From Streptomyces barkulensis (GTDB taxonomy: Bacteria; Actinomycetota; Actinomycetes; Streptomycetales; Streptomycetaceae): a stretch of 45,281 bases of DNA. The stretch covers positions 1-45,281 of the forward strand of contig NZ_PGSG01000071.1 in the NCBI RefSeq assembly GCF_002843305.1, written 5' to 3'. This document shows, piece by piece, positions 10,614 through 17,987 of this stretch (positions within the stretch are counted from its first letter, which is position 1; every line of letters starts with the position of its first letter). Made by a program: the position numbers and the translations under genes. The notes under the pieces are model-generated. The model was not told the origin of the DNA. It saw only the letters and a list, made by a program, of their open reading frames with translations, and ran no database searches.

Positions 10614-10802
10614 TCAGCGCCTCACGGCCTCCATGCCCGTCACGGCCTGCCGCGCCACCGGCACTGCCTGCCTCAGCCGCGCACACCGCGGACACCGCAG
10701 CAGTCGGCCCGGACCGATCCGGCCGCTTCCGAGGTTCTGCATCGGGAACGTCGAGGTGCTGAACACATGCCCATCGGCACACTGAACGACGGTGGACTCC
10801 AT
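10614..10802 (-). CDS. Small conserved zinc-ribbon-like protein
   Basis: 62 residues starting MESTVVQCADGHVFST, with Cys8 and His12 followed by a C-terminal CPRC, so a possible zinc-binding knuckle. Small proteins of this pattern, with RCADGHVFSTASFP and RCPRCARLR, recur in Streptomyces; function unknown. ATG at 10802 has GGGAGAGG about 6 nt upstream. It is about 95 bp upstream of dcd on the same strand and may be transcribed ahead of it, although dcd has its own promoter signature. Confidence 0.75.
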   Translation of the reverse strand: MESTVVQCADGHVFSTSTFPMQNLGSGRIGPGRLLRCPRCARLRQAVPVARQAVTGMEAVRR

Positions 10803-10995
10803 CGCCTACCTCTCCCCACTACGTGTACGACCAAAGCCACATTAGGGGATCAATCGGCCTGCCCCGCACCCGGCGCTCCGCACCCACCGTACGCCCCAAC
10901 TCCCTTCCCCCGCTTCCCGGAAACCCGCCCGTCACACGCCCCGGGGACACGACGAAAAGGACCCCTCGGCTGTGCGCCGGGGGCCCGGTATGGGG

Positions 10996-11001
10996 TACAG
11001 T
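10996..11001 (+). promoter_or_regulatory. -10 element of the tRNA-Gly promoter
   Basis: TACAGT, 34 bp upstream of the mature tRNA 5' end, the best -10 match in this region; the -35 is not distinct. Confidence 0.5.
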
Positions 11002-11035
11002 GTGCGTCGGTGAGCGACGTGATCGTCCGCTCCTC

Positions 11036-11109
11036 GCGGGTGTAGTTTAATGGTAGAACATGAGCTTCCCAAGCTCAGAGCGCGGGTTCGATTCCCGTCA
11101 CCCGCTCCA
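11036..11109 (+). tRNA. tRNA-Gly, anticodon CCC
   Basis: Full cloverleaf: acceptor GCGGGTG/CACCCGC (7 perfect pairs), D-arm with AATGGTAGA, anticodon stem TGAGC/GCTCA around the loop TTCCCAA giving anticodon CCC, and T-arm GCGGG-TTCGATT-CCCGT. Discriminator is T at 11106 and CCA is encoded at 11107-11109. It reads codon GGG. Its 3' half is duplicated at 16423-16489, which marks it as an integration site. Confidence 0.95.
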
Positions 11110-11130
11110 TGACGAAGGCCCAGGTCGGCG
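11064..11130 (+). repeat. tRNA-Gly 3' end plus flank, left copy of a 67-bp direct repeat
   Basis: Matches 16423-16489 at roughly 85% by eye, without gaps. A 23-bp identical core (11093-11115) covers the T-arm 3' side, acceptor and CCA end and runs six bases past it. This is the layout of an att site at a tRNA gene. Confidence 0.8.
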
Positions 11131-12783
11131 ACCTGGGCCTTGCTCGTTGCACGGGCTCCTCAGCGCCGTTCCAGCGGTGCTGGGGGAGGGGGAGGACCGC
11201 GGTTCGGCGGCTGGAGTGCCTGCAGTAGCCTCTGCGAGGCTCTTCACGGCCTGTAGCTCACGGACTCCCGGCCCGTGCCGGCTCAGCGTCGGCCCCCCGT
11301 TCCGTCTCGTGCGCCGGCGTCCGGCAGGCACCGCCGGATGGCCCTGGACGTGGGCCACGGCTCCGGACGCTTCACTCGGCGGCACCCACAGGCCTTGAAA
11401 GCGTTTACCCTCGCTCGTTCTTGACGAGGGGTTGTGCACGGCCGGCGCAGGCAGGTCATCGCTTGGCCATCGACGTTGCCCGACCGTCGGTTGGGTCCTG
11501 GACTGCTTCCAGGCCGCCCCCGGACAGGCCGGGGATGCAACCATTCCCTTCGGAGCTGGAACCCCCGGAAGCCGACCGCGCGCCCGCGACCATAGCCGCG
11601 AGCACCGACAACCGGAGTGGTCAGTGCTGCTTGCGCCGGTGCGTTCGGCCGCCGTCGGCCGGGGCGTGCGCCACGACCGGTCGTCGCCGAGGCCGAGGAG
11701 TGCCGCGGTGGCGGCGGTCTGCAGCAGGCCGCCGGCGATCAGCGTCGACCGTGTGCCGATCCGCCCGACGACCCGCGGGGCGACGGACCCGCCGATGACC
11801 GTTCCGATGCCCAGCACACCGAACGACAGACCGGCGGAGAGCGGGGAGAAGTCCAGGACCTTCTGGAGGTAGAGGGTCATCAGGAAGACCAGTGAGGTCT
11901 CGGTGAGGAAGGCGATCAGGCCGGCGACGTTGCCCCAGGCCACGTTGCGCCGGCGCAGCACCCCCACCGGCACCAGCGGGGAGGCCGCCCTGCTCTCGAT
12001 CGCGTGGAAGAGCAGCAGCAGCGCCACGCCCGCCGCGAGGGAGCCCAGTGCGACGGGCGAGGTCCAGCCGTGCTCACCGGCCTGGGTGAGGCCGAGGACG
12101 ACGGCCAGCAGGCCGAGCGTGACGGTGACGGCGCCGGGCAGGTCCAGCCTCGGGCGGCCCTCCGGACGCGACTCCTTGATCACCACCACCGCGGCGGCCA
12201 GCACGACGGCGACGACCGGCACGTTGACGAAGAAGGCCCAGCGCCAGGAGAGCAGGTCGGTCAGCAGGCCGCCGAGGATGGCGCCGGTGGTGAACCCGGC
12301 CGACATGAGCGCCCCGTTGAGTCCCAGCGCCTTGTCCCGCAGCGTCCCCTCGGGGAAGGAGGTGGTCAGCAGCGACAGGCCCGCCGGCGTCACCGCGGCC
12401 GTCGCCAGACCCTGGAGGATCCGCGCCACGATGAGCAGTTCGGGCGAGGTCGCCAGACCGCCCAGCAGCGATGCCGCGCCCAGGACCAGCAGGCCGCCCA
12501 GGAACAGCCGCCTGCGGCCGAACAGGTCCGCGATACGCCCGAACAGCAGCGTGAAACCGGCCGCGCACAGCGCGAAGGACGTCGCGATCCACTGGAGGTT
12601 GGCCAGCTCGAAGCCCAGGCCCTCGCCGATGACCGGCAGGGCCACGTTCAGGATGGAGAAGTCCACGGCCAGCATGAACTGCGCGGCCAGCAGGATGACC
12701 AGCACCAGCCGCAGCCGCGGGGTGAGCCGGGTGGGGGGCGGCTCCTCGGCCGGTCTCGCACCGGCCGTGTCGATGACGCTCAT
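11098..12783 (-). pseudogene. MFS drug-efflux transporter (EmrB/QacA type), 3' truncated
   Basis: The start is intact: ATG at 12783 and a DHA2-type N-terminus with LAAQFMLAVDFSILNVALP, RIADLFGRRR and RILQGLATAAVTPAG, the antiporter motif region. About eleven to twelve membrane segments can be read to about base 11671 (LGLGDDRSW). After that the frame stays open but becomes hydrophilic, Pro/Arg-rich and unrelated, and its stop codon falls inside the tRNA-Gly acceptor region at 11098. Family members have 14 helices, so the last two to three are missing. Probably a non-functional fusion made by a deletion or insertion. Divergent from the MmyB-type regulator at 12983, the usual partner of such pumps. 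Confidence 0.8.
11131..11665. other. Stretch without a recognisable gene
   Basis: About 535 bp between the tRNA flank and the end of MFS homology. Open frames exist on both strands but none resembles a known protein, has a good ribosome site or reads as a domain. I found no integrase remnant by eye. Confidence 0.6.
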
Positions 12784-12889
12784 CAGGGGGTTCCCTTCTC
12801 TTCTCTCACGCGCTCGTCGCGGAAGTCGCGAGAAGAGCCTCGCCGGGACGCGGCACCCCAGCCAGAACCCGCCTGAGACCGGCATCGCG

Positions 12890-12916
12890 CAGGGTGGTCA
12901 CAACAGGACCACCCTG
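12890..12916. promoter_or_regulatory. Palindromic operator between the efflux gene and its regulator
   Basis: Perfect 10-bp arms (CAGGGTGGTC and GACCACCCTG) separated by 7 nt, within the 199-bp divergent intergenic region. It is a good candidate site for the adjacent XRE/MmyB-type regulator to control both genes. Confidence 0.6.
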
Positions 12917-12982
12917 GGCCGCGGCGCGGGCCGTCCGGCGCGGGCATCATGGAGACCGCAGCCGCCGACCCGAGGGGTGCCG

Positions 12983-13885
12983 ATGAGCGCGTCGTCCGAG
13001 CTGGGGAACTTCCTGAGGAACCGCCGCGGCGACCTCCGCCCGGAGGACGTCGGTCTGCTGCGACACACCGGCCGGCGCCGCGTGCCGGGGCTGCGCCGCG
13101 AGGAGCTGGCGATGCTCGCCGGCGTCAGCGTCACCCACTACACCCGCCTGGAACAGGGACGGGCGACGACCGCCTCGGACTCCGTCCTGGACGCGATCGC
13201 CCGGGCGCTGCGGCTGACCGACGACGAGACCGCCCACCTGAGGGACCTGGCCCGCCCCGCGTCCCCCCGGCGCACCCCCGCCGCACCGCGGGCGGAGTAC
13301 GTGAGCGCGTCGGCCCGGCAGCTGCTGTCCGCCATGACGGCGGTGCCCGCCCTGGTGCTGGACCGCCGCAACGACATCCTCGCCTGGAACCGGCTGGGCC
13401 ACGCGCTGCTGGCCGGGCACCTGGACGCCAGGGGGCCGGACGACCCGAGCGCCCGCCCCAACCTCACCCAACTGCTCTTCCTCGACGAGAACTTCCGCAC
13501 CCTGTACGCCGACTGGCACGAGGAGGCCCGGCTCGCGGTCGCCTCACTGCGCCTGGTGGCCGGGCGCCACCCCGACGACCGCCGGCTGGCCGAACTCGTC
13601 GGGCAACTCGCGATGCGGAGCCCCGACTTCGCCTCCCGGTGGGCCGGGCACCCGGTGCGCACCTGCACCTCGGGCGTCAAGCACTTCCGCCACCCCGTGG
13701 TCGGCGCCATGGAACTCGCCTTCGAGAACCTCCACATCCCCGGCGACTCGGGGCAGCGCATGATCGCCTACAGCGCCGAGCCCGGCTCGCCGTCCGACGC
13801 GGCCCTGCGGCTCCTGGACAGTGCCACCGCGCCCGGGGAACGGGTGCCGGAGGGCCTGGTGGAGAACGAGTTCCGCGGCGCATGA
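12983..13885 (+). CDS. XRE-family regulator with MmyB-like ligand domain
   Basis: A 300-residue DNA-binding protein. The helix-turn-helix lies at about 24-85, with VPGLRREELAMLAGVSV and HYTRLEQGR. The rest is an MmyB-like PAS-type ligand domain (VLDRRNDILAWN, LLFLDENFRTLYADW, KHFRHPVVGAMELAFENL). ATG at 12983 has GAGGGG upstream. In Streptomyces this family commonly sits divergent from a transporter or oxidoreductase that it represses until a hydrophobic ligand binds; here the neighbour is the truncated MFS pump, so the regulator may have lost its target. A terminator follows at 13909. Confidence 0.92.
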   Translation: MSASSELGNFLRNRRGDLRPEDVGLLRHTGRRRVPGLRREELAMLAGVSVTHYTRLEQGRATTASDSVLDAIARALRLTDDETAHLRDLARPASPRRTPAAPRAEYVSASARQLLSAMTAVPALVLDRRNDILAWNRLGHALLAGHLDARGPDDPSARPNLTQLLFLDENFRTLYADWHEEARLAVASLRLVAGRHPDDRRLAELVGQLAMRSPDFASRWAGHPVRTCTSGVKHFRHPVVGAMELAFENLHIPGDSGQRMIAYSAEPGSPSDAALRLLDSATAPGERVPEGLVENEFRGA

Positions 13886-13908
13886 CGGCGCCCTGCCCGC
13901 AAGAAGCC

Positions 13909-13944
13909 CCGGCCCGCCGTTTCATTCCCTGTGCGGCGGGCCGG
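13909..13944 (+). terminator. Terminator of the MmyB-like regulator
   Basis: 11-bp perfect stem (13909-13919 and 13934-13944) with a 14-nt loop, 24 bp after the stop codon. Confidence 0.75.
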
Positions 13945-14067
13945 ATTCGGAAGGTCGTGCCTTCCGCCTGCTGTCCGGCGATGTAGCCACCCTGCGGGCA
14001 GGACAGGCCGTCGAGACGGGCTCGCCGCCGCCCAAGAGGCGGAGTCGCCCATGGCGACCGCCCTTGC

Positions 14068-14493
14068 TCAGTTGCCTTCGGTCCAGTACCGCTGGAGCCG
14101 AGTCACTGCCTCGTCCATGGTCATCTCGGCCACTGTCTCCTCCGCGAGACCGACCCGGTGGATCAGTAGATACACCAGGTCCGCGGGCAGCGCCTCCTTC
14201 GGCACCGCCGGGACCCCCCGGTCCGGAAGCCGGCCGTCGAGCACGCAGTCCCAGAACTCGTCTTCGGTGACATCCAGTTGGTCACGCAGGATGTGTCCCC
14301 ACAGCCCCGCGCCGTAGACCGTGCGGTCCACAGGGTGGGAGATCCGCGTACGCAGGACACGCCCGTCGTGCAGCCTCAGCTCGTAAGTGATGTGATGCGT
14401 GCCGGTGCGCCCGCGCGCGTCTCGCACCCTCACCCATTCTTCGACGACGCAGAACCGCTCATGGCGTTCGCGGTCCGGTTGCGGTCGGCTCAC
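14068..14493 (-). CDS. Toxin candidate of a Phd-type TA pair
   Basis: 141 residues beginning MSRPQPDRERHERFCVVEEW, with TYELRLHDGRVLRTRIS, WGHILRDQLDVTEDEFWDCV and LIHRVGLAEETVAEMT. Streptomyces proteins with this pattern are annotated as cytotoxic translational repressors of a toxin-antitoxin system; I know of no experimental proof. The start ATG overlaps the stop of the upstream antitoxin-like gene by 4 nt, so translation is coupled. The antitoxin-first order is typical of type II systems. Alternative: the fold may be regulatory rather than toxic. Confidence 0.75.
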   Translation of the reverse strand: MSRPQPDRERHERFCVVEEWVRVRDARGRTGTHHITYELRLHDGRVLRTRISHPVDRTVYGAGLWGHILRDQLDVTEDEFWDCVLDGRLPDRGVPAVPKEALPADLVYLLIHRVGLAEETVAEMTMDEAVTRLQRYWTEGN

Positions 14494-14906
14494 CGGCCGG
14501 TCCCGACCAGCCAGTCCGCCAGCTGCCGGTCATCGCTCAGGGCGATCAGCTGCACCAGGCCCCAGTTGTCCTGGTGGTTGGGGGCCGAACGCAGGCGGTC
14601 CTGCCAGTCCTCGGCGTACTCGCGCAGGGCGTCCACCATCTCGCTGACGGCCTCGTCGAAGGACGCCCCGTCCGCCGCCACCGGAAGTCCGGGGATGAAG
14701 ATCGACCAACCCCCGGCCTCGGCGACGACCTGCGCCTTCGCCGAGCAAACCAGGGACAGGTAGTGACGCAGTCGCTCGACGTCCACGACTGCGGCACGGC
14801 CCGTGTCCCGGCGTACCGTCGCCACACGGCCCTCACCGGCCGCGTCGAGGAGATCCTTGAGGTGCGCACGCGCTTCGGTGTAGCTCTCGTAGTGCACTGC
14901 GGACAT
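14490..14906 (-). CDS. Phd/YefM-like antitoxin
   Basis: 138 residues. The N-terminal half (YTEARAHLKDLLDAAGEGRVATVRR, AAVVDVERLRHYL) matches the Phd/YefM DNA-binding fold. The C-terminal part (GWSIFIPGLPVAADGASFDEAVSEMVDALREYAEDW) resembles a HicB-type degraded RNase H fold and probably masks the toxin. ATG at 14906 has GGAGGAGG 6-7 nt upstream. It overlaps the downstream toxin gene by 4 nt. A palindrome cluster 45 bp upstream could be the autoregulatory operator. Confidence 0.8.
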   Translation of the reverse strand: MSAVHYESYTEARAHLKDLLDAAGEGRVATVRRDTGRAAVVDVERLRHYLSLVCSAKAQVVAEAGGWSIFIPGLPVAADGASFDEAVSEMVDALREYAEDWQDRLRSAPNHQDNWGLVQLIALSDDRQLADWLVGTGR

Positions 14907-14950
14907 GGCGTCCTCCTCCGGTGTTCCGTTCAGGATGCCCTCCTCCCACA

Positions 14951-14983
14951 GGTACGTCAAGTACTTGAAGTACGTTACGTACC
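14951..14983. promoter_or_regulatory. Palindrome cluster upstream of the TA pair
   Basis: Outer arms GGTACGT (14951-14957) and ACGTACC (14977-14983) enclose a perfect 10-bp palindrome CAAGTACTTG (14958-14967) and another AAGTACGTT. The region is clearly AT-richer than its surroundings. Candidate operator for the Phd-like antitoxin. Confidence 0.5.
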
Positions 14984-15009
14984 TGGCCTACTGCACCACG
15001 CTGTGCGGC

Positions 15010-15336
15010 ATGAGCGTCCAGGCCGCCGACCTCGGCCACGGGCCTCAGGCCCTGCGCCTGGCCGACGCCGCTGCCGCCGCCTCCCCACAGGCCGGACCCC
15101 GTATGCGCGCCTTCCTCGCCGGCCGGCAGGCGTATGCCGCCGGCCGGACTGGCGACCGCCGCACCGCCCTGACCCATCTCAAGGACGCGGAGGTGGCGAT
15201 GGAGAAGGCCGAGTCACCCGCCGGGCTCTCGGGCCGGTACGACCCGGCCGCGCTCGCGGATCATCGGAGCGGCCGTGCCGGTCGGCGGGGATCCGGTGGA
15301 ACGCTGGGGGCGGTCAGGGCAGCTCGGGGCGTATGA
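15010..15336 (+). pseudogene. Fragment of an HTH-TPR transcriptional regulator
   Basis: An open frame with DLGHGPQALRLADAAAAASP, RMRAFLAGRQAYAAGRTGDR and HLKDAEVAMEKAES matches the tetratricopeptide part of large Streptomyces HTH regulators. The match starts near 15010 and fades by about 15262; neither the N-terminal HTH nor the rest of the repeats is present. No ribosome site. It lies just upstream of the TA operon, on the opposite strand, inside the putative island, and is best read as a scrap left by recombination. Confidence 0.6.
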
Positions 15337-15643
15337 GGGCCCGGGCGATCGGCTCTCCGGTGCGTGCCGCGTAGGACATCCGCTCCCGCACCTCGCGAAG
15401 GGTGCGGGGCCGGTAGCCGGGTCCGCCGCAGCAGCTCTTGTGGAAGTGGATTCCCGCGTTCACCAGCACCGTGAGCACCCGCCAGCCCTCGTCGTCCCGC
15501 CTCCGGGGCGTCGCGAAGGCCGACCCGACGTGGGCCAGCCCCTCGCCGCAGCGGGGACACCGCCGTTCGTGGTCACCGGGGTAGGGCTGCTTGTAGGAGG
15601 CCCGGCACGGCAGGCAGACGTACGAGGTCTTCGCGTGTCCCAT
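15314..15643 (-). CDS. Conserved zinc-ribbon protein, function unknown
   Basis: 109 residues: MGHAKTSYVCLPCRASYKQP with CLPC, then RRCPRCGEGLAHVGSAF with CPRC, giving a two-knuckle zinc ribbon, followed by FHKSCCGGPGYRPRTLREVRER. Streptomyces homologues are sometimes labelled deoxyxylulose-5-phosphate synthase, which this small protein clearly is not. ATG at 15643; no Shine-Dalgarno, but TACGCT (15650-15655) lies 6 nt upstream, so the message is probably leaderless. Its 3' end overlaps the regulator fragment on the other strand. Confidence 0.8.
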   Translation of the reverse strand: MGHAKTSYVCLPCRASYKQPYPGDHERRCPRCGEGLAHVGSAFATPRRRDDEGWRVLTVLVNAGIHFHKSCCGGPGYRPRTLREVRERMSYAARTGEPIARALIRPELP

Positions 15644-15649
15644 GCGGTC

Positions 15650-15655
15650 AGCGTA
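15650..15655 (-). promoter_or_regulatory. -10 element of a leaderless promoter (zinc-ribbon gene)
   Basis: TACGCT on the minus strand, 6 nt before the ATG at 15643. Confidence 0.5.
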
Positions 15656-15715
15656 GGTCCGCCGCCTTCCCGGCCCAACGGATTTACGGACCGGACGGAG
15701 TGGAACGGCGGGCGG

Positions 15716-15943
15716 TCACGCGGGGATGTCGCGGAGGTCCACGGGGGTGCAGTCGTGGAGGGCCAGGACCTGCCGGTGGGCCACCGTCCACCGGATCGCC
15801 GGGTGGTCGTGGGACACCTCCTCCAGGAAGGCGGTGACCGGCTCCAGGGTGGCCGGATGGCGGACGGTCCCGGCCACGCCCCACACCCGTGCCCGGCCCA
15901 CCGGCGCGGCAGCTCCCGGCCGAAGTCGCTCCACCGCCCTCAC
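15716..15943 (-). CDS. Small protein of unknown function
   Basis: 75 residues, mostly alpha/beta with no cysteines beyond one near the C-terminus (RHPATLEPVTAFLEEVSHDHPAIRW read in parts). I do not recognise a family. The GTG at 15943 overlaps the TGA of the upstream gene by 4 nt (GTGA), which strongly suggests translational coupling and a shared job. It could alternatively be the remains of a longer protein, since it follows a small gene in a decayed island. Confidence 0.6.
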   Translation of the reverse strand: MRAVERLRPGAAAPVGRARVWGVAGTVRHPATLEPVTAFLEEVSHDHPAIRWTVAHRQVLALHDCTPVDLRDIPA

Positions 15944-16362
15944 GGTCCAGGGGGGCGGTGGCGTTCGTGGTACGTACGGAAGTCGAAGAAGCGCAGGCCT
16001 TCGACCGCGGTCTCCGCCTCGATCTCCCGCAAGGTCCAGGCATGTTCGGAGTAGTCGTCGAACGCGACACCGCCTCGCTCCAGCAACAGCGCGGCGAGAT
16101 GGCGCACCTCAGCGGTTCCGTCGATGCGCCCGGATATGTCGGCCTGCACCGCCCAGGTGGGGTGATACCCGAGGGCCGCTTCGAGAAGGGCCACGTCATC
16201 AGGCTCCCAGTCTTGGAACAGGAAGCCGGTTTCCTCGTCGTCGATCACGACATGGACGCGTTCGGCGAACGTCCACGCCCCGTCGCCTCCCGCCATGTGC
16301 TGGTCCAGGCAGGCCACTGTGTCGGCACGATCGGCAGCGGGAAACAGGAACACGGTACGCAT
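15940..16362 (-). CDS. Conserved hypothetical protein, coupled to the next gene
   Basis: 140 residues starting MRTVFLFPAADRADTVACLD, with VHVVIDDEETGFLF, WEPDDVALLEAALG and YSEHAWTLREIEAE. It is acidic and without membrane segments or metal motifs; I know no function. ATG at 16362 has no ribosome site but TACGCT 6 nt upstream, so it is probably leaderless. It ends in a 4-nt overlap with the 75-residue gene. The two lie just inside the right copy of the tRNA repeat. Confidence 0.7.
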   Translation of the reverse strand: MRTVFLFPAADRADTVACLDQHMAGGDGAWTFAERVHVVIDDEETGFLFQDWEPDDVALLEAALGYHPTWAVQADISGRIDGTAEVRHLAALLLERGGVAFDDYSEHAWTLREIEAETAVEGLRFFDFRTYHERHRPPGP

Positions 16363-16368
16363 GGACGC

Positions 16369-16374
16369 AGCGTA
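16369..16374 (-). promoter_or_regulatory. -10 element of a leaderless promoter (140-aa gene)
   Basis: TACGCT on the minus strand, 6 nt before the ATG at 16362. Confidence 0.5.
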
Positions 16375-16422
16375 GGAGCAGCGGCCGCGCCGCATCGCGG
16401 GAACGGCGACCGGACGAGCACC

Positions 16423-16489
16423 GCTTCCCGGGCTCGGGGCGTGGGTTCGAGTCCCGTCACCCGCTCCATGACGAGGACTCGGGTCGGCG
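16423..16489 (+). repeat. tRNA-Gly 3' end plus flank, right copy of the direct repeat
   Basis: Diverged copy of 11064-11130; identical core at 16452-16474. It contains the T-arm, acceptor 3' strand and CCA, but no 5' half, so it cannot be a tRNA. It marks the far boundary of the putative island. Confidence 0.8.
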
Positions 16490-16500
16490 CCCGGGCCGGC

Positions 16501-17358
16501 TCAGCCGTCGGCGGCGGGCGGGGGGCCGGACGGGTCGAGGTGGCGCAGGACGCGGCGCAGGAAGCGGGCGCGGTCACTGCCGTCGGGGACTTCGGCGAGA
16601 CGGGTGCGCAGTCGGCGGACGAGGCCGACGGGGACGGAGTAGGTGTCCGCGGCCGTGCCGCTCAGCAGGCGGTCGGTGGTGTTGGCGCACCAGTACATGA
16701 GGAACGGCAACTCCTCGCGGGCGGTGGCGTCCAGCAGCGCCTCCAGCTTCGCCGGGTCCGGTTCGACGTAGAGGCGGGCGAGGGCGGCCAGGCGCTCGCC
16801 GGGCTCCTCGGAGGTCAGCATGGCGTCGGCGTCGAAGCCGGGCACGTGCGGCACCACCTTCAGCATCTCGCCGAAGATCCGCTCCTGGCGTGCGGTGCGC
16901 AGGGAACTGCTCGGCATCCGCTCGCGCACTGCCGCGTACTCGGTGACCAGTCGTTCGAGGGCGCCGACCGCCCAGGAGGCGTCACCTCCTGTCCCCTCCC
17001 AGCCTTCCGGATCGGGGCTGCCCGCCGCGGCGAGGGCCACGCGGGCGGTCGCCGCGGCCCCGTCCACCTGCTGGTCCAGGCGCGTGGCGCGCTCCTCCGC
17101 CACGCCGATGCGCTCCTCCAGCCGCCGGTACTCCAGCCGCGCGCCGCCCGGCAGTTCGATGCTGTGGAACAGGTCGCCCATCCACGGCACCAGCGCGATC
17201 ACGAGCAGTGCGACCGCCGTGCTGTCGATGCTCAGATCCGGGCGCAGCACATGGACCAGCGCCAGCGCCGTCGCCACACAGGTGACGGCCGCCCCCGTCC
17301 AGCGCCGGCGGCGTACGAGACCGCGCTCGGTGTCCTCTCCGTCACTCCCCCTGGACAT
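16501..17358 (-). CDS. Membrane protein with coiled coil and helical C-terminal domain
   Basis: 285 residues. Two hydrophobic helices (about 21-37 and 45-62) are followed by a coiled coil (RRLEERIGVAEERATRLDQQVD) and then a helical cytosolic region without a motif I can name (RMPSSSLRTARQERIFGEML, LPFLMYWCANTTDRLLS). The architecture suits a membrane-tethered sensor or scaffold. ATG at 17358 gives the basic N-terminus expected before a first helix, but the ribosome site is weak. It is the first gene beyond the right tRNA repeat and shares direction with the VOC gene 33 bp upstream. Function unknown. Confidence 0.75.
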   Translation of the reverse strand: MSRGSDGEDTERGLVRRRRWTGAAVTCVATALALVHVLRPDLSIDSTAVALLVIALVPWMGDLFHSIELPGGARLEYRRLEERIGVAEERATRLDQQVDGAAATARVALAAAGSPDPEGWEGTGGDASWAVGALERLVTEYAAVRERMPSSSLRTARQERIFGEMLKVVPHVPGFDADAMLTSEEPGERLAALARLYVEPDPAKLEALLDATAREELPFLMYWCANTTDRLLSGTAADTYSVPVGLVRRLRTRLAEVPDGSDRARFLRRVLRHLDPSGPPPAADG

Positions 17359-17391
17359 GAGGTCCAGGATGTCAGGGCGCCCCCGCCCCTG

Positions 17392-17796
17392 TCAGGCGTC
17401 CCGGGAACCCTCCGGGGAACGGTCCTGGGGGTACCAGCGCAGTTCGACGGTGTTGCCGTCCGGGTCGAGGATGTAGACGGACTCGGCGGTGCCGCGCGCA
17501 CCGAAGCGAGGGCCGGGGCCGTCCACCACGGTGAGGGCGCCGGAGTCCACCACCTCCTGCCAGTCCAGCGGTTCGACGACCAGGCAGATGTGGTCCACGT
17601 TGGAGCCGTCGCGGGGGCCGGCGACCAGATCGATGATGGTCGTGTCGCTCACCCGCACCGACGGGAACGGCGCCTTCCCGGCGCGCCACTCCTCCACTCG
17701 GACCGGTTCCAGGCCCAGCGGGCCGCAGTAGAAGTCGAGGGACCTCTCGACGTCCTCGACGTTGAGCACCAGGTGGTCGAAGGCGATGACACGCAT
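17392..17796 (-). CDS. VOC-family (glyoxalase/bleomycin resistance-like) protein
   Basis: 134 residues with the paired beta-alpha-beta-beta-beta units of the vicinal oxygen chelate fold: FDHLVLNVEDVERSLDFY in the first unit, VDHICLVVE and YILDPDGNTVELRWYP in the second. His8, His69 and Glu118 can coordinate a metal, so it could be a dioxygenase, lyase or drug-binding protein. I chose ATG 17796 because GAGGAG is 7 nt upstream; an ATG at 17820 is in frame but poorly placed. Substrate not predictable. Confidence 0.88.
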   Translation of the reverse strand: MRVIAFDHLVLNVEDVERSLDFYCGPLGLEPVRVEEWRAGKAPFPSVRVSDTTIIDLVAGPRDGSNVDHICLVVEPLDWQEVVDSGALTVVDGPGPRFGARGTAESVYILDPDGNTVELRWYPQDRSPEGSRDA

Positions 17797-17987
17797 GACG
17801 GTCTCCTCAACGGGCTTCATCCGGGCGGTGGTTGACGGTCAGGAGCTTCCGTCACGCTATCGGCCGGGGGCGCGGCGGGCATCGGCCGCCGGTCCTGCGT
17901 CCCCGGAACGAGGAGCCCGGCGGGGCGCCGTGGGCCGGACGCCGTAGGCCGGACGGAACGGCGGCGAGACGGCGGACGGCGCGCGGT

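Larger units (their letters stand above)
11064..16489. mobile_element. Putative decayed genomic island at tRNA-Gly(CCC)
   Basis: A 5.4-kb segment bounded by direct copies of the tRNA 3' end. It holds a broken efflux gene, a regulator, a toxin-antitoxin pair, a regulator fragment and small genes. No integrase, excisionase or replication gene is visible, so if it was an integrative element it has lost them. The mismatches between the repeats suggest an old event or an element from a different host. Inference. Confidence 0.45.

Noticed and set aside
16423..16489. Second tRNA-Gly gene
   Set aside because: Only the anticodon-side remnants, T-arm and 3' acceptor strand are present; the 5' acceptor strand and D-arm are missing.
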